Of a stretch of 64,000 bases of DNA, positions 54,183 through 64,000 are shown one piece after another. The stretch spans positions 209,281-273,280 of the forward strand of contig VCAZ01000179.1 of NCBI GenBank assembly GCA_005784505.1, given 5' to 3'. The position numbers were made by a program, and so were the translations under genes. The notes under the pieces are model-generated. The model was not told the origin of the DNA. It searched no databases and was given only the letters and a program-made list of their open reading frames with translations. Origin of the DNA: Bagarius yarrelli (lineage: Eukaryota; Chordata; Actinopteri; Siluriformes; Sisoridae). Within the stretch, counting starts at the first letter, position 1, and the number at the start of each line of letters is the position of its first letter.

Positions 54183-54893
54183 TTAACCTAATGTCCTAAA
54201 ATGTCTTAATAACCTCAACTTTCATGATTGAAATTTTTTTAAGTGGTCAGAAGCAGAAGATCTGAGATTTATTATTGTCCAAATATGTTGCGAAGCTTAG
54301 TTTTCACCACCATTTTGCCGGTATTTATATTAAATCTGATCAGGTATAATAATTTGATTAGACATTCTAATTCGAAGAACCTGGATATTATGTACAAGTT
54401 GTAGGCACTTTTAAAAGAACAAAAGCAAATCATTACCAACAGAAATACAGAAACAGACAGGTAATAATTCAGCAGATAATCTGTCTGAAATCGGACACAC
54501 ATGTTGTAAGTGATGCGACGGAACGGCCGGGTAAACAGATTAGAAGAATCAGTCCACCTTTAATAGAAAAGTGACAATACACTTTTACAGGATGGTTAAA
54601 GGGGCATCTCACATGATGAGGGCAGGGGCCCTGGCAACAACCACATGTTCAGCTGATCCGCTCCTGCTAATCAGTCGCTGTCATGCTGTCATGCTGCACT
54701 GGCTGGAATTGAAGTGTCGAATGTGATTCAGGCTTTATACCCCAGACGGAGTAATGCTGTCTGAGGTGAGGTGCATAATGAAAGTACTCACCGGCTGATA
54801 TTTTGCTTCTATTCATTACAGTGTGAAGTAGAGAATACAGTTCATCTCTTTAGCTGTTATGTAACTCACAAGCAGATATTTACAGCATATATA
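54183..54893. other. No recognisable feature
   Basis: Minus-strand 76-codon frame at 54272 with no domain. AT-rich. Confidence 0.4.
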
Positions 54894-55990
54894 TAGTGAG
54901 GGGGAATTTATTTGATTGATTTCCTGCTGATTTTGTATGTTTGCCTATTGACTAAGAAATTTTTTGTTTAACAGTAAGAGACGGAACAACAACAAAAAAA
55001 AACCATCCAGACACATTTTAGACACACTTGGGTTACTTTATTGATTTGCATTGTAATGAATGTAATAAGTATTCGATCTCTCCCCAAAAAAAGACTTAGT
55101 GGCAAAACCCTTGTTGGCAATCACAGAGGTCAGACATTTCTTCTCAGTGGCCACCAGGTTTGCACACATGTCATGAGAGATTTTGTCTTACTCCTTTTTT
55201 CAGATTCTTTCTAGGTCATTAAAGTTTCAATGCTGACGTTTGTCAATTTGAACCTTCGGCTTCCTACACAAATTTATTATGGGATTAATGCCTGGAGACT
55301 GGCTTCGGCACTTCAAGACCTTAATGTGCTCTTTGTTGCCTTGGCCAAATTTTTTGGGTCATTGTTATGCTGAAATACCAAACCGTGACTCATTTTTAAT
55401 TGTCCTGGCTGAGGAAAGATATTCTTACCCAGAGAGATTCTTACCCAAGATTTGATGTTTGATGCTCCATCCCTTATATGCTATGTATAAGTTTACCTGT
55501 CCCTTAGCAGCATAACACCCCCAAAGCATGTTTCCACCCCCATGTTTGACAGTAGGGATGATGTTCTTGGTGTCATAGGTAGTTTGTTACCAATTGTTTT
55601 CTTGGTGACTATGGTCGCAGCTGCTTTGTTTTATTGGCAGGTTCCTTCCAGGTAGTTCTGGGCTGATTTCTCATTGTTCACTTGATCATTGAAATACCAG
55701 ATGAGATCTTGTATGGAGCCCCAGACTGAGGGAGATTTTTGTGTATGTTTCATTTGTAAATAATCACACCAATTGTTGTTACCTTCTCACCAAGCTGCTT
55801 GGTGATAGTATTTAAGCCCATCCCAGCCTTGTGTAGAGAGTCCCTTTAAGAAAGTTTCTTTATAAAAGGCAACTGGAAGCCATAAATCTTGCTGATTAAT
55901 AGGGGATTAAATACTTTTTTAATCATTTAAATTCATTTATACCTTTATTGAAATGCATTTTTCTGGATGTTTTTGTTGTTTGATGTTTAA
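54894..55990 (-). pseudogene. Tc1-like transposon, nearly complete, no start codon
   Basis: Leftward. The left terminus 'gtgagggggaatttatttga' and 'ctgctgattttgtatgtttg' is this family's inverted repeat. The transposase is read on the minus strand from about 55840 to 55090: AGMGLNTITKQLGEK near the start, GVMLLRD near 55510 and GFATKS at the end, where the usual KY-stop is lost. The N-terminus is cut: sequence coding for the start codon and first helix is missing near 55845 ('cttgtgtagagagtcccttt'), an estimated ~150-bp deletion compared with the layout at 57540-57660. Several frameshifts lie in the middle. The right terminus is lost after 'ttttctggatgtttttgttg'. Confidence 0.88.
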
Positions 55991-57237
55991 AGTTGACCAG
56001 ATTTTCAGGAGACGCATATGTTGTGTTTTACCAGTCCCCCAAAAAAAATATGTCATGAAGCTCTTTTTTCCTTCACACCTTTGAGCAAAACAAATTGTAA
56101 TTTGTTCGACATGTCAATCAGATGCCTTCTCGGTTAAAACAAGCTACCATAGATTCCAGACCTTCTGCTGCCGTCAGTCTGCTGAAGATCTTGCTAAGAG
56201 AGACTCCAGATGCCATGTGACCCTGTGGTATATAATAGGATGAGAGGAACTTCTGAACAATGAGAATTCAGACCATGATGTCTAAAATGATGTTAAGCTG
56301 GGGTAAAAAATTAGTTTTTTACAATCAAAACAAAGAGGAGAAGGCTCTCTTCATGCATCAAATAAACCAAATGAACAAAATAAAAGAAATAGTGAAGAAT
56401 GGGGCTTAAGTTACCAGGAAACCATAAACATGAACTGGCAACCCAATACGCAACAACCAAATAGCATCCTCAATATGTCGCAACCTTGAAGTGGTCACCA
56501 TGCACCCTGTTGCTCTTTGATGGCCTAATGTAACTGTAGTGGACTAAAGCTAGAGAGGTAAAATACATCACTATTACTTTTGCAGGATTTTTTTTAAATA
56601 TATGTCCACAGCACTCACAGTCTTTTCTGTTCTTTTTTAAGAGGGTCTGAGTCATGCTAAGAAAAACCCATGAAACTGCTGGTTTGGTAAAAGGAAACTT
56701 TTTTTCTATAGATGTGTCAGTACGTCTTTTCTTCTTGACAGCAGGGAAGGGCATGATTCATGTTGGGTTTTTTTCCCAGAAGGTAAGCCCTAATAACACC
56801 AGGCCTCCTCCGTTCTCTGTTTTCATTCCACTTTTAGGCAGCTAAAAGATTGTTGTTGTTTTTTTGATAGTGGGCAAAGTCAGAAAATCTAGACCGTTTT
56901 CGTTTTTTCTGGCCTTGTTCCTGGGCTGACGCACGTTTTTGAGGGGTATTTTCTAGCAACAGTGAAGCTGGGTTTTTTTAAACTTTATAGAGCAGTGGGG
57001 TTTTTTAGTTTCTAATGAAAAATAAATAATAGCCATTATAAGAATATTGATCTTATTACAGTCTACTATAGCTAATGAACCCGATGTTGCCATGCTCTCT
57101 ATCAGATATTAGTATAACTGTCACTTTTCAGTCAGGCTTGCCGGGTGCATTTCCCTGCCAGGCAGTTCAGGCAGCATTTCACCTTCTCCAATCAAGACGA
57201 GTTGAGTTTATGCTCCATTTTGCTTTCATTACATGCC
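55991..57237. other. No recognised feature
   Basis: Frames of 94 codons (56470-56754, minus) and 63 codons (56654) have no domain. Poly-T interruptions are common. Confidence 0.4.
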
Positions 57238-57290
57238 CCCTTTATTCATATAGCACTTTTAACAAATAGAAATTGTGTCCAAGGATCAAA
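57238..57290 (+). repeat. Rpt-A end fragment
   Basis: 'ctttattcatatagcacttt' and 'taacaaatagaaattgtgtc' match the first 50 bp of Rpt-A. It directly adjoins the Tc1 piece. Confidence 0.75.
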
Positions 57291-57299
57291 TATTAGAAT

Positions 57300-57682
57300 A
57301 GTGTCTTATCTGACCAGAACACTTTCACCCAGTTGACCTCTGAATCATTTAAATGTTCAATGACAAACTACAGACGGCCTGTCCATGTGCTTTCTTCTTG
57401 CAGGTGCTGCAGGACAATATGGTGTATGGACTCTTAATGACTAGGGTCTCAGTTGCCTAATGGAGATTGTCAAATATTTAATGTTCTTTCCCTTTGTGAA
57501 TAATCACCACTAACTGTTGTCACTTTTCACCAAACTGCTTGGGGATGGTCTTGTAACCTATTCCAGCCTTGTGTAGATTTACAATCTTGTCCCTGACATC
57601 CTTGGACAGCTCTATGCTCTTGGTCATTTTTTTAATAGTCACTTTAGGAGAATGCTCCTAACCTCAGCTTGTTACCTATATA
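57300..57682 (-). pseudogene. Tc1-like transposon, transposase N-terminal half
   Basis: On the minus strand: the coding start lies near 57628 ('catttttttaatagtcac' on the plus strand, giving MTKSIELSKDVRDKIV), then HKAGIGYKTIPKQFGEK, then a decayed region. The piece around 57310-57370 encodes the later FxxNDSEVNWVKVFWSD-like stretch with the first catalytic Asp. The part between is deleted. The coding and 3' half beyond are absent. It continues after the SINE at 57683. Confidence 0.82.
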
Positions 57683-57801
57683 AGTTTGGCAGACGCCCTT
57701 TTCCAAAGGGGGGCTCACAGTGGTGACTTGGTGGTGCTGGGAATCAAACTTCAGCCTTTCTGGTATCAGTTCAATTCCTTAACCATTAAGCCACCACTTT
57801 C
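57683..57801 (-). repeat. SINE-1 inserted in the Tc1 copy
   Basis: 'gtttggcagacgcccttttc', 'gggggctcacagtggtgact' and 'aattccttaaccattaagcc' with an internal deletion of the spacer. Tc1 sequence resumes at about 57805. Confidence 0.88.
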
Positions 57802-58000
57802 CACACCTGACACCTCAGAGAAAGAAATCTTGCTGATTAATAGGAAATTAAATACTTATTTCACTCTTTAAAATGCAAATAAATTTATATTTGTTTTACT
57901 CTCTGGATGCTTTTGCTGTTATTTTGTCTCTTACTGTTAGAATAAACCTACCATTAATATTATAGACTAATTTCTTTGTCCGTGGGCAAATGTACAAATG
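57802..58000 (-). mobile_element. Tc1-like transposon 5' end and inverted repeat
   Basis: 'tcttgctgattaataggaaa', 'aataaacctaccattaat' and 'tttctttgtccgtgggcaaa' are the 5' flank and inner inverted repeat of this family, comparable with 7835-7880 in the opposite sense. Confidence 0.85.
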
Positions 58001-58404
58001 TGTGTGGAAACCTCCCAGCGTGTCCGTGGGCCTTTAAAGAAGAAGGTGGTGAACTGTAAAGGGATTTCACACAGCAGCACTCACACTTCCAGAGAGCTTT
58101 AGAGTGTGTGAGGTACTAAAAAAGATAAGGTATTATTATAACCTCTCCAGGCTTCGGTGGCGTGGGTTAAACTGAGATGTCTAAATTAGCTTTGCTTGTC
58201 TATGAAATATGGGATTAAAAGACTCAGCAGTGTCACGCTACGCAAACATCAGGTCGTGACCTGGAAATCTTCTGATGTCAGGTTAACCTCAGCATCTAGC
58301 AGTGGAGATGTTTTTCCAGCCTTTTGCTAAAGGCTGTTTATGTATTGTGATTATGTGCTAAGGTTCCAGGGTTCCATTCATCTCGTTTTTAATTCATCGG
58401 AGGA
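58001..58404. other. No recognisable feature
   Basis: Balanced, unique-looking sequence. No frame or family was recognised. Confidence 0.35.
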
Positions 58405-58512
58405 TTTAGTATTAAGGGCTTTGTTCAGGGGCCCAGCAGTGGCAGATTGGTAGTCCTGGGAAATGAACTCACAATCTTCTGATCCACCTTAACCACCCAG
58501 GTAGCACTTCCG
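58405..58512 (-). repeat. SINE-1, tailless
   Basis: 'gctttgttcaggggcccagc', 'ggcagattggtagtcctggg' and 'tccaccttaaccacccaggt'. Confidence 0.85.
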
Positions 58513-58649
58513 TAGCTTTTCTGTTTTCCTTCCGTCAACATGCTCTCTTTGTCTAGAACATCACCCCCTTAACTAGGCAATTTCCTTGGGTTTATGTTCT
58601 ATCCCACAACTTGCAATTGATTAAGTACTAACATGTTGTCTACATTTAT

Positions 58650-58800
58650 ATTTCTCTCGCTTTCTCTCTCTCTCTTTCTTTCTTTTCTCTCTCTCCCTCT
58701 CTCTCTCTCTCTTTCGCGCTCTCTCAATTTATCACTCTTTTTTCTCTCTCTCTCTTTTTCCTCCTCACTCACTCACTCACTCACTCACTCACACACACAC
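58650..58800. repeat. CT then CACT/CA microsatellite
   Basis: A CT/CTTT tract changes to 'cactcactcactcactc' at 58765 and then CA. Confidence 0.95.
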
Positions 58801-58837
58801 TGTAAAGAAGGCCTTTAAAGAAGATTCCCCTTTCTTC

Positions 58838-59005
58838 CTATTTCCATCTCAGGGAGTTTTTCCTTGCCACCGTCGCCCCCGGCTTGCTCATCAGGGACAA
58901 ACAACTGATTTCTGTTTCATTTTCATCTCATAATTTCTTCGATTGTGTAAAGCTGCATTGTGACAATCTCCATTGTAAAAAGCGCCAAACAAATAAAACT
59001 GAATT
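58838..59005 (-). repeat. Rpt-A, 5' half
   Basis: On the plus strand: 'cagggagtttttccttgcca', 'ccccggcttgctcatcaggg', 'gtaaagctgcattgtgacaa' and 'aaaagcgccaaacaaataaa'. It mirrors 312-470 closely. Confidence 0.92.
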
Positions 59006-59012
59006 GTCTTTT

Positions 59013-59055
59013 AGGTTTTTGGTAGTCCAACACCCTAACCATGAGCCACCACTTC
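59013..59055 (-). repeat. SINE-1 head fragment
   Basis: 'ggtagtccaacaccctaacc' and 'atgagccaccacttccc' only. Confidence 0.85.
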
Positions 59056-59087
59056 CCTCTTGTTTTGTGTGTGTCATTGTGTAGAAA

Positions 59088-59195
59088 GTGGTAGCTCAGT
59101 GCTGGCTGAAAGAAGTTCAAATCTCAACTGCCACTGCTGGGTCCCTGAGCAAGGCCCTTCACCCTTAACTGCTCATTTGGATAAAAAAGAAAATA
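59088..59195 (+). repeat. SINE-1 with deleted head
   Basis: 'agtggtagctcagtgctggc' gives a good A box. The 'ttaaggtgttggactgctaa' segment is missing, and then 'ctgccactgctgggtccctg' and 'aactgctcatttggataaaa' follow. Confidence 0.88.
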
Positions 59196-59829
59196 TATAT
59201 AAAATCTGTTACGTAAATTTAGTTCAGACAGAAATTCACGCTAGGTGTCAGACTGAAATACTCTTTACTTCCGTTCGTGTTTATTCACTCCTGTCCCATT
59301 CACACACCGGAAGTCGGTAATGGTCATATAATGCTGGCAGACAGACAACTAAAATAGTCCTTTGTGAGACAGATAGAATAAATGGCATTCGCGCAGATGG
59401 ACAGAGATGGAGGAAATTAGATGTCAGACCCCCTAATGCAGGAAACCATTATGCTGGACGCATGGACCCGCAAAGTGAGAGCCAGTGTCTCTTAGTAACG
59501 AGATTCGCCGCCGATTGGAAGCATTAGATAAACCCTGCGTCTTACATCAGAGTCGCACAATGTCTGTTCCTGATACTTACCCACAAACACCCACAACAAA
59601 ACACCACAAGTACCCAAGTCCACTGTATGAATGTTCATTATTATGCACAGCATTTAATACCGTATAACTCGTACCGAACTGTCATGACCTGTCCACTATA
59701 TCTGATCCATACCTGTTCTACTGCTAACTAGGCAGTGGTGGCTAAAAAAACTTAAAAGGTGAAATAACACAAATATTTTTGAATAAATGTTAAATATATG
59801 TTGTATCGAAAAAATATTTTAGGGTTTAA
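59196..59829. other. No assigned feature; candidate single-copy stretch
   Basis: Part 59370-59570 has balanced composition ('gatggaggaaattagatgtc', 'gattcgccgccgattggaag') and no copy elsewhere in the window. The 60-codon frame at 59485 lacks support. Confidence 0.3.
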
Positions 59830-60130
59830 AAAAAAAACATCATCAAGCCCTTTTTGAGTTACCACCAAAATTAACATTAAGCATTTTTTGAGCCACCACC
59901 AAAGCCATCAAGCACTTTTTGTGCTACCACCAAAATCCAAATCACACCATTCTTGATGTACCACCAAAGTCAACATCAAGCCTATGATCAAAACCAACAT
60001 CAAGCCTTTCTTAATCCACTATCAAATTCAACATCAAGCCCTTTTTAAGCTACCACCAAATTCAAAATCAAGCCCTTCTTATGCTACTACTAAAGCAAAC
60101 CTCGAGCACTTTTTGAGCTACTGAACTAAG
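59830..60130. repeat. ~35-bp minisatellite, about 8 units
   Basis: Units follow 'catcaagccctttttgag' plus 'ctaccaccaaagtcaa', with variants at 59839, 59874, 59908 and on to 60101. Two units are shortened. Confidence 0.9.
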
Positions 60131-60295
60131 GCGGATATAAAACTACCAGAGCTCCAGAGGGCAACCATTCTCAAGCATGTGGTACTCTTCTTCTACAATT
60201 CAACCACATGGAACAGGGTTTTTTCCTGAAGTTTAAAGCTTGAACAGGAGCCTGTCCCTGTTTAGTCTGTAAATCTGTTTTCATATTTACATTTC

Positions 60296-60440
60296 TGTTT
60301 TTTGGTAGACGCCCTTATCCAGAGTAACTTACACTTATCTCATGTTCACAAGTGTGTTAAGTGCCATGCTCAGGGGCCCAGCGGTGGTGGCTTCAGTGCT
60401 GATCCGGGGGATTGAACCTATAATTCTTAAGCCATAGTCC
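60296..60440 (-). repeat. SINE-1
   Basis: 'ggtagacgcccttatccaga', 'gccatgctcaggggcccagc' and 'gggggattgaacctataatt'. The head is only partly preserved ('cttaagccatag'). Confidence 0.88.
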
Positions 60441-61049
60441 TGGTCTAGTGTTTGTTTTTTTCTTCTTTTTAGTATTGTTACACTCACTACTATATTATAT
60501 AACAGTCCTGAAAGAATCTCTGAGCCAATAGTCCTTTAGAAAGAACTTAGCATATCTAAAAAGCAAGTGGTGTCAGTGCAGTCACATACACACACACACA
60601 CCGGTTAAAACCCAGGCTAAAGGAGAATGGATCTGACTTCCGCTGAGATGCTCTTATTCCCTCAGACACCTGCCTCCGTTACTAATGAAAAGAGGAAATG
60701 CAAACAAGCGCAGCATTAGGCGCATTATAGCTGAGAGGGTTTCTGCAGCGCTGGAGTGACATTCCAAAGAGTGCGTTCTCATTGATAAGCGAAGGACAGA
60801 GCTGGAGGCAAAAACCACACCGAGTTCAATTATAGTTTGTGTTAAGAACTCCAGGTTCTTAGGTTAAACCGTAAATAACTGCTGGACATTGACTACTCCT
60901 GTGGTCATGAATAATAATTATACACTCCTGCTAATCGTTGACTTAAGGAACATTTAAATTAGTATAAACACAGAATGATTTTATCGCTGCAGGTCTGATC
61001 TGAAATAAGTTGGCTTAAGGACACGGTTGGCTTCTTTATGTTAACTAGT
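60441..61049. other. No assigned feature; candidate single-copy stretch
   Basis: Part 60615-60830 is balanced, with 'cgttactaatgaaaagagga' and 'aatgcaaacaagcgcagcat'. It has no repeat signature. Confidence 0.3.
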
Positions 61050-61575
61050 CCTGCTGCTAATAGTCATCCTTCAAGTAGTCATGATTCTGCTAGTAATGGC
61101 TTGTAAAAAGTTATTCAACTAGTCTCACTTTGACTAGTCATCCTTCAACTTGTTATGCAAGTCGTCATGTTTCAACTAGTCATGAATTGTAATATTAGTC
61201 AGTTAGTCATTCAACTAGTCTTCCTTCAAGTAGTCATCTTTCAACCTAATATTCAATTTGTCATGCTTTAACCAGTATTGGATTGCAATATTAGTCAACT
61301 AGTTCTTAATTTAATCTTACTTTGACTAGTCATCCTTCAACTTGATATGCAACTGGCCATGCTTCAACTAGTCATGGGTTGTAATATTAGTCAACTAGTC
61401 ATTCAACTAGTCTCACTTCGACTAGTCATCCTTTAACTTGATATCTAAGTCACCATGCTTCAACTAGTCATGGATTGTAATATTAGTCAACTAGTCATTC
61501 AACTAGTCTCACTTCGACTAGTCATCCTTTAACTTGATATGCAAATTGTAATTGCTTTAAGTAGTCATGGATTGT
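61050..61575. repeat. ~95-bp tandem array rich in 'actagtc'
   Basis: The landmark 'catggattgtaatattagtc' recurs near 61181, 61279, 61373, 61469 and 61564, spacing 94-98 bp. Within each unit the self-complementary 'actagt' occurs several times ('caactagtcattcaactagt'). Confidence 0.93.
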
Positions 61576-62425
61576 GATTAGATTAGATTAGATTCAACTT
61601 TATTGTCATTGTGCAAGGTAGATGTACAGAGCCAATGAAATGCAGTTAGCATCTAACCAGAAGTGCATAAGTGGCTTATTTACCAATAAATAGCAGTGTA
61701 ATAAATAGGGTATGGGGTTGATAGTTACAGAGGTGGGGGTAAATAATGTACAGAAGGTATATGGATAGAATATAGAGGTTTGTAACAATAGAATAGTTAT
61801 AGATTGTGCAAAGATGCATAATGATAAGGTAGTGCAAAGTACAGAAGTGGCGTGTGCAGTAGTAATGAAAATACTGTATATCAGCTGTTTCAGTGCAGAA
61901 ACGAAAGAAAGAAGCTGTTTTTCAGTCTGTTTGTGCGGCTCTGAGGCATCGGTAGCGTCTGCCTGATGGTAGAAGAGTGAACAGTCCGTGGTTGGGGTGA
62001 GAGGGATCTTTGATTATGGCCTCTCGCCCTTTGCAGCCAGCGTTTTTTGTGTATGTTGTCCAGGGTGGGTAGCTGAGTGGCCGATGATTCGTTTGGGCGG
62101 TTTTTCACCACCCTCTGAAGGGCTTGTGCGGTCTGAAGCAGTGCAGCTGCTGAGATGCATTTGTGACGATGCTCTCGATGGTACGGCAGTAAAAGTTCTC
62201 CAGTATCCTGTTGCTGAGATGGGACTTTTTTTAAGTCTCCTCAGAAATATAGGCGCTGTTGTGCCTTTTTGACCAGGAAAAGAAGAGTTCAGAGCCAGGT
62301 GAGATCCTCAGAGATGTGGATTCCTAGGAACTTGAAGCTAGGCTATTGGAGGATGAGTGTGATTGCTAGCTCGTCTGAAATCCACAATGACCTCCTTTGT
62401 CTTCTTAGTGTTGAGTGATGTTAAA
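61576..62425 (-). pseudogene. LINE (second type), 3' part, inserted next to the 95-bp array
   Basis: On the minus strand the upstream part encodes a HISEDLTW-like stretch near 62320, a QQRLYFxR-like stretch near 62250 and a C-terminal run ending QPRTVHSSTIRQTLPMPQSRTNRLKNSFF (61890-62050), the family's FTLLPSGRRYRxxRxRTxRLKNSFFP segment with decay. The 3' untranslated part ends in repeated 'gattagattagatt' on the plus strand (61577-61592), a short tandem end often seen in LINEs. The sequence upstream of about 62425 is lost. It shares its family with 16536-17430. Confidence 0.8.
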
Positions 62426-62427
62426 CT

Positions 62428-62600
62428 GGAAGGAAGGAAGGAAGAAGGAAGGAAGGAAGGAAGGAAGGGAAATGAAAAAAAAATGAAACGAAATAAAAAG
62501 AAATAAAAAACGAAAGAAAGGAAAAATATATTAAACAGAAATAAAGAAAGGAAGGAAAAGAAGAAATAAATACACTAACAGAAAATAATACAATATACAT
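62428..62600. repeat. GGAA and GAAA microsatellite
   Basis: 'ggaaggaaggaaggaagg' followed by degenerate 'gaaataaaaag' units to about 62600. Confidence 0.9.
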
Positions 62601-63156
62601 CAAGAAAGAAAGGTAAGAGAAACAGAAAGGAATAAAAACAAGGAATGAGTAAATTATTAAATAAATGAATAAAATTCATTTCTATTTTTAAAATAGATTA
62701 AACGGCTTAAAGTGAATTTCTCTTCACTTTCCAGCAGGTGTCACTAGTGAATCACCTAAAACACGTCCACAGTAGAAGAAGGAGAGGAATTTAAGAAGAA
62801 GAAGAAAGAAGACGACAGCTGATCCTGTAACTCACTTTCATGTCGGCTTTATTTTTAGCACTGTTTTTATTTAACATTAATAAGTTTAATAAAAGAATTG
62901 GTGGAATCCAAGGAAAGAATTTAAGGAAATTTTCACTACCATAATATTATTTGTATCCCACTATAAAGCGCTAAACTCAGTTACATTTTCCTCGTGTTGG
63001 CAAACAGCGTTTAATCCTTTAATCCCAGATGTCTCTGTTTAAGTGCACTACGAAGGGTGTGACACGGAGACTCGTGCACTCTTTCTAGTACACTATATAG
63101 TCGTTACAGTCATTTTGGACACAAGCCATAGTAAGTGTCATATGGGGGGGGGGGGC
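62601..63156. other. No recognised feature; one 12-G run
   Basis: A run of 12 G lies at 63144-63155. Small GAA tracts lie near 62775-62815. No gene. Confidence 0.4.
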
Positions 63157-63205
63157 GTTCAGAGACGGTTGTGACCCTGAATAAGGGAATAAGCGGGTAA
63201 TAACA
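63157..63205 (+). repeat. SINE-2 tail fragment
   Basis: 'ttcagagacggttgtgaccc' and 'tgaataagggaataagcggg' correspond to the last ~50 bp before the terminal repeat in 9600 and 36196, with an internal deletion. Confidence 0.65.
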
Positions 63206-64000
63206 GAGAGAGAGTGAACGAGAGGTGGATTGAATGACAGAGGGAGTGAGAGACAGAGAGAAAGACTGACTGACGACGACAAGAGACTGACGGACTGACT
63301 GACTGACAGAGAGACGGACTGACAGAGGAGAGAGAGACTGACTGACAGAGAGACTGACTGAGGAGAGAGAGAGAGAGAGAGAGAGAGACGACTGACTTTG
63401 ACTGACTGAGAAGAGAGAGACGGACTGACTGAGAGAGAGAGAGACGGACTGACTGACAGGAGAGAGAGGAGACTGAACTGACTGCCTGAGAGAGATAGAG
63501 AGGGACGGACTGACCTGACTGAGAGAGAGAGAGGACGGACTGACTGACTGAGAGAGAGAGAGACGGGACGACTGACTAGAGAGAGACTGAGAGAGAGAGA
63601 GAGACGGACCGACGGACCGGAGAGAGAGAGAGAGAGACGGAACTGACAGAAGAGAGAGAGAGAGAGAGAGAGCGACGGGACGACGGAGAGAGAGAGAGAC
63701 GACGAGAGATACGGACTGACAGAGAGAGAGGACGGATGAGAGAGAGAGAGAGACGGACTGACTGAGAGAGAGAGAGGAGACGGACTGAGACATAGAAGAA
63801 GAGACGGCCTGGACTGACTGCTGAGAGAGAGAGAGACGGACTGACTGAGGAGAGAGAGATAGTAAGACGGACTGACTTGACTGAAGAGAGAGAGAGAGGA
63901 CTGACTGACTTACTAAGAGAGAGAGACGACTGACTGAGAGAGAGAGGACGACTGACTGATGAGAGATAGAGACTAAGAGAGAGAGGACGGACTGCGTGAG
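63206..64000. repeat. GACT/GAGA compound satellite, continues past the window
   Basis: Repeated blocks of 'gagagagagagacggactga' with 'ctgactga', about 25-40 bp each, reach the last base. Block length varies mainly in the GA count. The 227-codon minus-strand Ser/Leu/Gln frame is its translation, not a gene. Confidence 0.93.

Noticed and set aside
63110..63793. 227-codon open frame on the minus strand, the longest in the window
   Set aside because: It consists only of Ser, Leu, Gln, Val and Pro repeats produced by the GACT/GAGA satellite, and indels of the array set its ends.

Overview
This window reads as intergenic or intronic DNA from a bony fish. The most likely source is an otophysan teleost such as a catfish or characiform, but that is inferred only from the types of repeat present. 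I found no convincing host protein-coding gene, no structural RNA gene and no CRISPR array. All long open frames are explained either as decayed transposon proteins or as translations of simple repeats (CT/GA tracts and a GACT/GAGA satellite). Calls rest on recognising family motifs and on comparing copies within the window; no database was searched.

The commonest element is a tRNA-derived SINE, called SINE-1 here. It has A-box and B-box-like motifs in its head, a body reading roughly 'gccactgctgggcccctgagcaaggccc', and a tail reading 'ctctggataagggcgtctgccaaatgc', similar to Mermaid/DANA-type fish SINEs. About forty full or partial copies lie on both strands. Three other tRNA-like SINE families occur. 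SINE-2 has a long body and a 'gaagatgaatgaa'-type tail (9600, 36196). SINE-3 is at 8455 and 38840. SINE-4 ends in a 'gtgacaaataaagac'-type tail (28219, 53930). A fifth family (Rpt-A/A') carries the 'tttatttgtatagcgctttt ... caaagcagcttt' signature common in fish.

Autonomous elements are present only as wrecks. L2-like LINE pieces lie at 3790-4945, 25964-26085, 26250-26900 and 36884-38070. A second LINE type lies at 16536-17430 and 61576-62425. Tc1-like transposons lie at 2270, 7395, 9362, 46624, 51118, 54894 and 57300. A 402-bp element at 34534-34935 has TG...CA ends and a perfect 5-bp target duplication, so it is read as a solo LTR. MITE-like elements lie at 5218-5860 and 29482-29958. Short palindromic elements lie at 21161, 40545 and 47300.

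Tandem arrays form a second theme. They are a 35-bp minisatellite spanning 16.39-19.16 kb that has been split by a LINE and by a Rpt-A' element; a TCAC array at 11.2-12.3 kb; a 21-bp array grown from a SINE tail at 10.64 kb; a ~35-bp array at 59.83 kb; a ~95-bp array rich in 'actagtc' at 61.05 kb; and a GACT/GAGA array from 63.2 kb to the window end. Between 14.1 and 15.16 kb the + strand is almost all purine, with G runs of 18 and 36.

The most unusual unexplained structure is a diverged inverted repeat at about 46990-47290 and 48245-48520, matching no family I recognise. Several single-copy-looking stretches (20.3, 32.6, 44.5, 59.4 and 60.6 kb) could hold conserved regulatory DNA, but that cannot be shown from one sequence.
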